Below, one piece after another: positions 35,201-47,200 of a stretch of DNA of 64,000 nt. A program made the position numbers and the translations under genes. The notes beneath the pieces were generated by a model. That model was given only the letters and a program-made list of their open reading frames with translations. It had not been told where the DNA came from and made no database searches. Location of the stretch: the NCBI GenBank assembly GCA_024235695.1, contig JACKLX010000006.1, forward strand, positions 1 through 64,000. The letters are read 5' to 3'. Numbering within the stretch: position 1 is the first letter of the stretch; every line of letters starts with the position of its first letter. This DNA is from Accumulibacter sp. (lineage in GTDB: Bacteria > Pseudomonadota > Gammaproteobacteria > Burkholderiales > Rhodocyclaceae).

Positions 35201-38200
35201 ACAGCGCCAGCGGTCTGCCCGAGGGGGCGACGCTCGATGCGACCACCGGGCTGCTGCAATGGACGCCGGGCGCCGGTCAGGCAGGCGACTATCTGGTCAT
35301 GGCGCAGGTCTCGGATGGCCTCGCCAGTACGACGCTGCCGCTGGTGATTCGCGCCGCGCTGACGCCGCCGGCAGCAAGCGTGATCATCGAGAACACGCCC
35401 AGCTTCCCGGTCATCCCCGGCCAGCAGGTGCTGGTGCACGTGATCGCCGAGAGTTTCGGTGCGATCGCCGGTTTGCGGCTCTACGCCGACGGCGTCGAAG
35501 TGCCGCTCGACCAGGATGGGCGTGCGCTGCTGACCACCACCACCGTCGGCAAGATTGCCCTGCGCGCCGAGGCGACCGACGTCGACGGTTTCGTCGGCAG
35601 CAGCGTGTCGGCGATCCGCGTCCGCGATCCGCAGGACAGGAGCGCGCCGACGCCGTCGTTCGCCAGCCAGCTGGCGTTCGCCCGGATCGGCGAAACGACG
35701 GCTCTGGTCGGCAGCACCGGCGACGACAATGTCGATTCCTGGACGCTGGAAATCGCCCGCTACGGTGACCAGCACTATTCGCTGCTGGCCAGCGGCAACG
35801 CCGAGGTCGATGCCGCCGCCTTCATGCAGCTCGATCCGAGCAGCCTGGCCAACGGCTTCTATTCGCTGCGGCTGCAGGTGGTCGATCTGGCCGGGCGGCG
35901 CGGTGAAGCGAGCATCGCCATCGAGGTCGATTCGGCGACCAAGCAGCCGCAGCTGCTGCGCTCCGAAACAGACTTCGTGTTGACCGTGGCCGGCCACGAC
36001 CTGCCCTTCGCGCGCAGCTACGATTCGCTCGCGCGCTCGATTCCCGGCAGCTTCGGCGAGGGCTGGCGGCTCGCCTTCCGCGACGTCGACCTGCAGACCG
36101 ACGTGTCGCTCACCGGCCGCGAAGCGGCCGGCGTGCTGGGGACCTTTGCCGACGGTCAACGGGTTTTCGTGACCCTGCCCGACGGGCAGCGGACGGCGTT
36201 CAACTTTGCCCCGCAGAAACACTCGATCGCCGGTCAGACCTGGTATCTGCCGGCCTTCGTCGCTGCCAACGATAGCGGCTGGTCGCTCGAGGCGCCGGCA
36301 ACGCCGCTGCAGCGCGCCGGCTCGAGCTACTTCGATCTGGTCACCGGCAAGGGCTACAACCCGGCCAATGCGACCGCTACCGACTACGTCCTGGTGGCTC
36401 CCGACGGTACGCGCTACCTGATCGGCGATGGCGAGGTACGCGAGGTCGCCTTCAGCGACGGCGTCCGCCTGCTGGTCAGCGACAGCGGCATCGTCGCCAG
36501 CACCGGTGAGCGGGTGCAGTTCTCGCTCAACCACGACGGCTTCATCGAGCGCGTCGTCGCCAGCGACGGCCGCCAGTTCCTCTACGACTACGACGTGCAG
36601 GGTCGCCTGGTTGCCGTTCGCGACCTGGAGGCCGCGCGCTCGCTCCGCTACGGCTACCAGGAGGGCGCTCTCGGCCGCCTGGCGATGGTTGCGGGCGCCG
36701 CCGGCGGTCAGCTTTTCGACTATGGCGCGACGGCCGTCGCCGAGCAAGCGATCACCGCCGATCTGGGTTCGGCGATCACCTACCTGGCGACGCCGGTCAG
36801 CGGTCATCTCGCGGCCGGCGAGAAGGCCAGCTTCGCATTCACGCTGCGCCAGTCCGAACTGGCGTCGACCGCCAGCGCGTCGGTTTACCTTGGCCTGATC
36901 GTCGACGGCAGCGGCGGGCTGCTGCCGCAGATTCCGGTCCTTTCCGGGATCTCGCCGCTGGCCTCGTCAGTGCAGGGCAACCGCGCCTTTGCGCTCTACA
37001 AACTCGATCGCGCCGGCCTGACGTTGATCGAGGTGGCGGCCGCCAGCGCCGGCAGCTACCAGCTGTCGCTGTTTGTCGCCGGTGACGCCAACCGCGACGG
37101 CAGCGCCGATGGCAATGACGCTGTGCTGATCGCTGCCGCCAGCGGGCTGCGCAGCGGCGATGCCGGTTACACGCTGGCTCTCGATGCCGATGCCAACGGC
37201 GTGATCGACAGCGGCGACCTGCAACTGCTGATGCAGAACACCGGCTTTGCGCCGAATCGGGCACCGGTGGTGGTTGCCGGTGCGGTCAGGACGCACGAGG
37301 ATCTGGACGTCAGCGCGTCGGTTGCGAGTTTTGTGACCGATCCCGAAGGCGACCGCAGTTTCTTCTCGATCGTCGGCGCCAGTCATGGCACGGCACGCCT
37401 GTCGGGCGACGGTCGGTCGGTGATCTTCGCGCCCGAAATGGGTTTTGTCGGCACCGCCGACTTCACCATCCGCGCCGATGACGGCTTCGGCCAGACGATC
37501 CAGACGATTGCCGTGACGATCAGCAATGCGGCGCTGACGCGCATCGACTTCGTCGAGCGTGCCTGGCGCCTCGATCTCGGTGAAGGACGGCAGATCCGCC
37601 TGGTCGGCGATTTCGCCGACCAGAGCGGCGTCGCCTTGCCGGCTTCGTACGTCAACCTGATCAGTACCAACGCCGCCAGTGGCACGATCGTTGCGGACGG
37701 GCGGATCAGCGCCGTCGGCAAGGGCTCGGGGGTGATCGTCGCGGAGCGCGGCGAGCTGCGCGCGGCGACTTCGTTTACCGTCGGTACGCCGACCGAGACC
37801 GTTGCGGCCTATGTCTTCGGCATGGGAATCGACGTCTATCCGGGCGCCGTCGCGCTGCTCGAGAACGGTGGCCTTCGCCAGATCGTCACCAGCCTCGCTG
37901 GCCAGGTCGATCTGACGCCGGCGAGCAGCGGCACACGCTATTTCGCCGGCGACGATCGTGTCCTGAGCGTTTCGGCCGATGGCCTGATCACCGGCAAGGC
38001 GGCGGGCAGCTCGACGGTCACCGTGATCAACGGCGGCGGCGAATTCGTCATTTCGGCCAGCGTCGAGGCGCCGATCAGCGGACCGGCCGTGCTCGGCAGT
38101 CTCGGCGGTATCGTCGAGGGTGCAGACGGTTCGCTGGTAGCCGTGGCGGCGGGCGCCCTGACCGGCAATACGCAGGTGTCGATCGCCCCCCTGACGCCTG

Positions 38201-41200
38201 CGGCGCTGCCGCTGGCGATGCCCGAGAGCATGGCCATGGCCGGCGCCTTCCGCCTCGAGATCGGCGACGGCAAGCTGGCGACACCGGTGCAGCTGGCGAT
38301 TCCGACGAGCGGTCTGGCGGCCGGCAGCAAGGTCGTCTTCATGCGCTACGCCGAGGTGCCGACCCCCGAGGGAACGATGCTGCCACTGTGGCTGCAGGAA
38401 GAAACCGGCGTCGTCGGTGCCGACGGCGTCGCCCGTACCTCGTCGCCGCCGTACGCCGGTGTCGCGATATCGGGCGTCTATATCGCCGGTGTTGCCTCGG
38501 ACGCCACTTTCGGGCAGGTGCGCGGACGTACCTACGGCACTTTCCCGACGGGGATCAGCGACGGTGGCTCGTCGTTCGCGACCCTCTCGTCTCTCGGTGG
38601 CGGCTCGGCGATCGGCGCGGCCTTCTCGCTGACCTCGGGCTTCATCATGACCGCGCTGTTCGGTTCGCGTGAACTGCAGATCATTTCGGTGCCGGCACAG
38701 GGTCTGCCGCAGCGGACCACGCTCGGCGTCGAGATCGATCCGGGCAAGGTCAGCGACTACTCGATCCAGGTCGTCAATCCCTACAGCCCGAGCACGTCGC
38801 CGGCCAGCGAGCCGTTCATCGCCGAGGCACGGCTGGTCTTTCACGCCACCGCCAGCGGTGACCTCGCGCCTTTCGTCGAGATCAAGGGCGACCGCTTCAC
38901 TTACGACAACCCGCCGGCGCCGGCGTCGGCCAAGGATGGCAGCCAGATCAGCGACCTTTTCGTCGTTTTCGTCGCGCCGGACGGCCGCACCTACGAGGTC
39001 CATCCCGACGCCGCGAGTTCGCCGACCGAGGTCTTGGTGCCGGTGCCGCAATCGCTCGCCATTGGCACCGCCAAGGTCTATGTCAGGCGGCCGCAGGTGC
39101 TCAGCAACAACGGCGCCTGGAATCAGCTGGTTGGCAAGGAAAGCAACCGCGTGCAGCTCTCGTATGACGCGCGCTACGTTTTCGGCGGCCTCAGCGGCAA
39201 CGAGCTGCTGGTGATCGACAGCCAGAGCAAGGACCTGGCGGCGCGTATCCCGCTCGGCGGCAGCTTCCCGGCGCCGCGCTCGGTGGCGATCAGCGCCGAC
39301 AACACGCGCGCCTACGCTGCCCTGCGTTACGAGAGCTCGGTCGCCGTGGTCGATACCGTCGCGCTGCAGCAGGTCGACGCCGACGGCGATCTCGCCAACG
39401 GCGTCAGCCGGGTCGAACTGCTGCCGGGCGCCAGACCGTTCTGGATCGTCGCCGGCAAGGGCGGCAAGAAGGCCTACGTCTCGGACGAGGTCGCCGGGCG
39501 GATCTACGTGCTCGATATCGATCCGTCGTCAGGCAGCTACAACAAACTGGTGCGGACCCTCGACGTGGCACCGGCGCCGTCCGGTCTGCGCGGCATGGCG
39601 ATCAATGCCAACGGCACAAGGCTGTTCGTCGCAGCGCCGGAAAAGGTGCTTTTCGGCGCTTCCAGCGGTGGCGACGGCAGGGTCTTCGTGATCGACGTGG
39701 ACGAGGGCAGTGCGACCTACGGTGACGTTCTCGAAGTGCTGGCCGCCGGTGCCGAGCCTTACGGCGTGTCGGCGACCAACGACGCCAATGTCATGCTGTA
39801 CACCAACCGTCTCTCCGACTCGAAAGGGGTGGTGATCGTCAAGGGCGACGTCGGCAACTACACGCAGACGACGGTCGGGCTGCTCCTCGGTTCGGTCAAC
39901 GACTACTTCGACGTCAACAATGCGATCTCGGTGGTGCTCTCGAAGGACAGCGACTACGCCTTCGTTTCGGGCTTCAACGTCTTCATTCAGGACAATCCCT
40001 CGCACGACCCGAACTACGATCCCTTCCATCCGGCCGGTGGCAACATCGGCATCATCCGCGATCCGCTGGGTGCGGCGCCGACGCTGGTTGCCGCAACGCG
40101 TCCGGTGCCGATGTCCTGGCCCGACAATCTCGTCCTGTCGCCGGACGGCGACACTCTCTACGCCGCTTACCGCGGGCAGCGGGTGGTGATGGGTTTCGAC
40201 GTTCAGGCGATGATCAGCGCGGTCAACAATCCGGCCTTCGCCGGCCAACTCGACCGCAAGCCGATCGACGATCTCGATCCGTCGATCAACGTCCGCTCGA
40301 ACTTCAAGATCATTGTCCCCGGCAGTCGCTTCGTCGATCCGGTCTTCGGCGTTCCGGCAGGCGCCAGCAATGGCCCGATCGGTGTCGGCGGGCAGGCCAA
40401 CGGCCTGATCGCGCAGGGCGGCGCGTCGCTCGAACTGCTGGCGCCGGGTACGCTGACCAGCGAACTGACGCCAACCTTCTCCTGGCTGGTGAAGGGTTTC
40501 CCGAACGCCAAGAGCCGCCTCTTCGTCAGCACCTACCGGGGCAGCGACGGTCTCTTCCCGACCGACCTCGGGACGCCCGATCTCAACGCCGACCGGATCT
40601 TCTCGTCCGCCCTGCTCGACGCGAGCAGCATCGACGCGCAAGGTTCGGCGGTCTTCATCAAGGCGCTGGCCGCGAACCTCAAGCTCACCGCCGGCCAGCA
40701 GTACTTCTGGGGCGTCGAGGTGGTGTCGCCGGCCGGTACGGTGGTCGCCCGCGACTGGCGGGTGGTCAAGACCGAAGCCTTCCGCGACGCGTCGAAGCCG
40801 TTCAGCAGCGTAACGCTGCTGACCCATGGTTTCCAGCTCTCGCCGACGGCGCCGGCCAACGTCGCCGACAGCCTCTCCGCGTTCATCGAAATGGCCGAGA
40901 ACATTGCCCGCGCAGGCGGCGAGGGGGTTGCCGCGCTGTACCAGAAGACCACCGGCCGCTGGCTGGTGTTCTACAACGGCGCCACCTCTGCTACCGGCGT
41001 CGATCTCGAAACGGTGCTCGGCTCGCCGACGATGGCTGGCAGACCGGTGGTGCTGGTCAGCGACTGGTACAACGAGTCGGATTTCCCGACCAACGGCTTC
41101 AGCGAGGCGGCGGCCGATACCATCTATTCGGCGCTGGCCAGGCTCAACTTCAACGTCGGTAACGACAAACTGTTCGACTCACCGATCCACCTCATCGGCC

Positions 41201-44200
41201 ACAGCCGTGGCACGGTGGTGAATAGCGAGATCGCGCAACGCTTCGGCATATACAAGCCGGCGGTACGGCTGTCGATGACCTCGCTGGACGTCCACGACTT
41301 CAACCAGCCGTCGCTCGACATTCCCGTTGGCGAGTACATTCAGCTGTTTGGCAGCGGCGTCAGCGCGCTGGGAGCGACGGCCCTGGGTACCGCGATCCAG
41401 TTGTGGGGGATGCTGCCGACGAACGCGATCATTCCAACCGGCAACTTCCTCGATCCGGACGTGCAGCGCTGGAGCAACATCGATTTCGCCGAACACTATT
41501 ACCAGATTCTCGCCAGCAATACGGCGTTGCCGGTCGGTGCCGGCATCGTCTCGACGCCGAACGGCCGTTTCGTGCCGAACTTCGATGTCAGCATCAACCT
41601 CAACGGGCGCGCCGGCTTCACCACCGACGACGGTTTGGCGACGGCGACGGCGCTTTCCAGCGGCTCGCTGCGGCCTGGCGGTCCGCACAGCCGCGTCTGG
41701 CGCTGGTACGGGGCGACTACCGATCTTTCGGTGATCGAGTTCAACAAGGGCGGCGAACCCGTTTTCCGTCGCCTCGCGGACAAGGACGCGATCGAATTCC
41801 AGGGCGTCACCGTCCCCTGGTACAACGCCCAGTCGTTTGCCCTGGGCTTCGGTCCATCGGAGGGGATCGGCACCGGCTGGGCGTTCTCGCCGCAGGGCGG
41901 CGTGCCCTACGCCGGTGCCCCGAGCAACAACCGCGTCCCGGTGACCTTCGACAACAGCGAAACGATGAATGCGTCGGGCCTGCCGGTGCCATCGGTGTTC
42001 AACGGCGATTTCGAGGAAGGCGCGCTCAATCGCAGCTGGCTGCTGCAATACTCGGCAGGTGGTCTGGCGACCAACCTCACCGGCGACCTGCCGGGGTGGT
42101 CGTTCCACGGAGGTGGCTTCGAGAAGACCTACGCGCCGGGCGATCGGCTGATCACGCTGGCCAACGGCACGCACGCGGCGATGCTCGACAATGACAACTC
42201 GTGGATCCGGCACAACCGGATGGTCGTTCCCGATTGGGCCGAGTACCTGAGTTTCGACGTCCGGGTGGTCAATGCGGCGGTCGGCGAAACGCTGCGGGTC
42301 GAGGGTTACGTTCCCGATACCGGCGCCTGGATCGACCTCGGCTCGGTCGCGCTCGACAGTCAGGGGAACAATTTCGGTAATCGCCTGCTGGCCGTTCCGG
42401 TCGATTTCCGCGGTGCCGAACGGATGCTGAAGTTCACGCTCAGCGGCGGCGGCTCGGCGAACGCCGAGATCTGGCTCGATCATGTCCAGTTCATGCGCGG
42501 ACTGATCGCCGACAGCACCACCGATCCCAACGACAAGGGAGTGTTCTTCAGCGACACCGCGACCGGGCCGACAACCGGTTTCAACAGCCAGTGGGTTGAA
42601 CTGACCAATCGTTTCCCCGACCCGTTTACGGTCACCGTGACCACCGATCCGAACGACTTCCTGGTGGTCGTCGACGGCGCTTTCGAAAAACTGCTCAACG
42701 ATAACCAGGCGCACGCGCCGCTCTACGACAACTTCGTCGTCAATCCGGGCGGCACCCTGCACCTCGATCTGAAAGCCAGGTTCAGCGACGACTTCGTCAA
42801 GACCTACACCGACGCCGACCTGCCGATCGAGAAGACTGCCCTGTATTTCACGATCACGCTGGGTAACGGCAGCGTTCGCGACGAAGTGGTCGACCTCTTC
42901 TACCTGCCTGATTTCGCTGATGGCGATGCCTCCGACGGCGTGTGGACGATGATCGACACGCTCGACGGCAAGACACGCACGCTCGCCTTCGACAATGCCG
43001 CACAGGTCGACGTCAAGCCCCTGTCCAATCCGACCGGGCAATTCTCGGTCGACGAGACCGGCAGCATCGCGCAGGGGATCAAGTACCAGTCGGTCTACAG
43101 CAGCCCGATCGACGACTTCGCCGAGTTCCAGATCGAGGAGGGTGGCCGCAATCTCGGCAAGATAACGGTCAAGGCCCGTGCCGTCGAAAAGCAGACGGTC
43201 GGCGTTTCGCTGGCGACGCTGCGCACCATGGTGCAGGCGATTCGTACCGAGTATGACCAGTGGGTGGCCGATCCGACGACACCGGTGCATGACGCGAACG
43301 GTTTTGCCACCGGCAACTACGGCATCTTCGCCAGCCTCTTCTCGCCGGTGATCACCGACGCCGAATGGGCCGACGTGCTGAGCGGTTTCCATACCGTTTT
43401 CGGCAAGGACCCGACGGCCCTGGGGCCGGTGTACGCCGCTTCGATCTATCTGCCGAGCATCCAGCAGAACGAGTTTTCCTACGCCGAAAACGGCCTCAAT
43501 CCGATCGTCATGATCAACCGGCCGTGGGTAAACGCGACCGACAACGATGCGCGCAGCTTCGCCGGGCTCGACTTTGCCTACACCAGCTTCGAGAACAAGC
43601 TTACCGAGGCTGGTGCGGGCGCCGGCAGCTTTGGCGGCAAGGTGCTGCGCGACGATATCTCGATTCCGGCCAAGCGCTTCCTGCTTTCGCAGGTGGTCAA
43701 TCCAGTGCGGACCGGCGCGATGGCCGGCGGCAGCGCCATGACCCTGGTCGTCGATGGCATCCTGCGTGCCTATCTGAACGTCGGCGATACGCGGCATGAC
43801 GTCGGCAAGTCCTTCGGCTGGGTAGTCGGTCACGAACTGGCGCACAACCTCGGGCTGTTCGACGAGTACATCTACAATCCCTTCCAGTCGGTGCCGCGCA
43901 ACGGCGGCGACAACTTCATGTCCACCGCCAATACCGTCACTGTCGCCAATCGACAGCGCGAAGCGCTGCACCTGGCGATGGACAACCCCGATACGACCGT
44001 CTCGCTGGCCGGCACCAATGCCCTGGCGGCCTGGTACCTGGACCTCAACGCACTCGACGCGTCGAACCGCCCGGGCCGCGGTGTGCAGGCATTGTCGCCC
44101 GGAGCCGGTGACGGCGACCCCGAGGCCGATCCACTGACTGCGCTGCTGGCGTTCATCGGCCTGAAAGGGGCGGCGACCAGCGGCGTCACTTCCCAACCGC

Positions 44201-47200
44201 TGCTGCTCAATGGCGACATGCACAGCGGCATCGTCAACGGTGGCTTCGACGTTGCCGACACGACCGCAATCGATTACGGCTGGACCGCCGTCGGTCAGGC
44301 CGGCGTGGTCAACGGCCAGGGCGTTGTCAACGAGGATCCTCGGCTGGCGTCGCGGCTGGTACAGACCTTTGTCGTTCCCGATCAGGCGCAGCTCCTGCGC
44401 TTCGAACTGCTCGGCGCCGATTTCGTCAGCAACGAGGAAGGACCGGCGGATGCCTTCGAGGTCGCGCTGCTCGATCTTTTCGGCAACGCCGTCGCCGGCA
44501 CCATCCCGGTGGGCGACAGCGACGCGCTGTTCAACCTGCAGGCTGGCGGCAAGGTGTTCGCCGCACCGTCGGTCAGTGCGACCGGGCTGGTCGACCGCAA
44601 TGGCGGTACACTGCCGGTCGGCCAGCCGGTGACGGTCAGCATCGATCTGAGCGGAATTGCTTCCGGTACCGTGCTGACGCTCTACTTCGATCTGCTCGGC
44701 TTTTCCGGCGCGGCGAGCCGGCTGCGCATCGACAATGTCGGCATCATCACGGTCGGTGACAGCAACAACGTGCCGCCGGTCGCCAGCAGCAGCGCAATTA
44801 CCGCCAGCGAGGAGGGCGCGGCGGTAGCGCTTGGTCTGAGCGCGCCGACCGACGTCGATAGTCCGCTGCTGTCGATCACGGTCAACAGCCTGCCAATACT
44901 CGGCGAAATCCAGTACGCCAACGGCAGCGCCGTCAGTATCAATGACACGCTGAGCAGCGCGCAACTGCTCGGCCTCAAGTACCTGCCGCCGGCCGAATAC
45001 AACGGCCGCGACGCGGTCGGACGTTTCACCTACAGCGTCAGTGACGGTGTCAGCACGGTCAGCGGCGAGACCGCGATCGCGCTGACAGCGGTCAACGACG
45101 CGCCGGTGGCCAGCAGCAGTGCAATCGTCGCCAGCGAGGAAGGAGCAGCGGTGACGCTCGCCCTGAGCGCGCCGAGCGATGTCGATAGCGCGGTGCTGAA
45201 CATCGTCGTCACCGCTTTGCCGGCGCTTGGTGAGGTGCAGTACGCCGACGGCAGCGCGCTGCGCGTCAATGACGTGTTGACCAGTGCGCAACTGATCGCC
45301 CTGAAATACCTGGCACCGACCGAGTACAACGGCAGCGACCCGGTCGGCCGTTTCACCTACAGGGTCAGCGACGGCAGTCGCACGGCGACTGGCGAGACGA
45401 CGATCACGCTGATCCCGGTCAACGACGCACCGGTCGCCAGCGGTAGCGCGATCACCGCCGATGAAGGTGGCGCCGCCGTCGCGCTCGGCCTGAGCGCGCC
45501 GACCGACGTCGACAGCCCGCTGCTGACAATTGTCGTCAGCGGTTTGCCGGCACTGGGCGCCGTGCAATACGCCGATGGCAGCGCCGTCAGGGTCAACGAC
45601 GCCTTGAGCAGTGCGCAGTTGCTGGCGCTGAAGTACCTGCCGCCAGGTGCTTACAACAGCAATGATGTGGTCGGCAGCTTCTCGTACCGCGTCAGTGACG
45701 GCAGTCGCTCGGCAATCGGTGAGACGGCGATCACCGTCATCCCGGCCAACTACGCGCCGGTAGCCAGCAGCAGCGCGATAGTCGCCGTTGAAGAAGCTCC
45801 GGCGGTGTTGCTCGGTCTGAGCGCGCCGATCGACGTCGACAGCCCGTCGTTGACGATCGCCGTCAGCGGCCTGCCGACCATCGGCGAGGTGCAGTACGCC
45901 GACGGCAGCGCGGTTCGCCTCGGTGACAGGCCGAGTAGCGCGCAACTGCTCGCCCTGAAGTATCTGGCGCCGACCGAGTACAACGGCAGCGACCCGGTCG
46001 GCCGCTTCAGCTACACCGTCAGCGACGGCCAGCGCACGGCAATCGGCGAGACGACGATCACCGTCACGCCGGTCAACGACCCGCCGCTGGCGCTTGCCGA
46101 CAGCGCCAGCGTAGACGTGCACGATTCCGTGCTGATCGACGTTCTGGCCAATGACAGCGATGCCGAGAATCAGGTGCTGACGCTGGTCAGCGCCGGCGGC
46201 GCGGCGCGCGGCAGCGTCGTGATCGAGAACGGCAAGCTGCGCTACACGCCGCTGCCGAACAGCCTTGGTGCCGACCGATTCAGCTACCTGGTGTCCGACA
46301 GTGGTGGGGCCACGGCGACCGGCACGGTCGACGTGCTGGTCACCGGCAACCACGCACCGACGCTGGCGGCGCTGGTCGACCTCAGCGTTTCCGAAGGTGG
46401 GCGCTTGACGGTCAATGCAGTCGGCAGCGATGTCGATCCCGGCGACATCCTGAGCTACTCGCTGACCGTGGCGCCGGCAGGTGCGAGCATCGACCCGAAC
46501 AGTGGCACCATCGTCTGGCAGGCCCTTGATGGCAGCGGCAGCTACGACTTCAGCGTTCGCGTCGTCGACCGTGCCGGCGCATCGGCCAGCGGCAACTTCA
46601 CGGCCAACGTCCTCAATGTGGCGCCGACGCTAAGCATCGCCGGCTTGTCGTCGACCTACGCCGATGAAGTCTACGCCCTTACCCTGAGCAGCCAGGATCC
46701 CGGCGACGACACCATCAGCAACTGGCGAGTCGACTGGGGCGACGGCCAGGTCATCGACTACGCTGGCAACCCGATGCAACTCGAGCACCGCTATACCGGC
46801 GTTTTCGGGCCGCTTCAGATCCGCGCGACGGCGACCGACGAGGATGGCAGCTACCTCGTTGATCCGCTGCCGCTGACGGTGCTGCCGCGGTCACCACAAG
46901 TCGTCGGCGGTAGTGGCACCGGCGGCGCCAGCGGCGGAGACGTCGTCGGCAGTGGCGGTGCCGGCGTCGACCGTGTCGACCGAGTCGACGCGTTGCTGCT
47001 TGCCGTCAATGGTCTGCTGGGGAGCAATCAGCTGGCGACCAGACCGCCGGTCGCGGCAAGCAATGGCGATGGCCGGGTCGGCATTGGCGACGCGGTCGGT
47101 AGCGGAACGCGGGTGAACGCTGTCGAGGTGCCGGCGTTTGCTGTCGAGCCGGCGCGCTCGCTGTTCGAAGCATCCCCGGGCGACCTGCCGCAGATCGATT

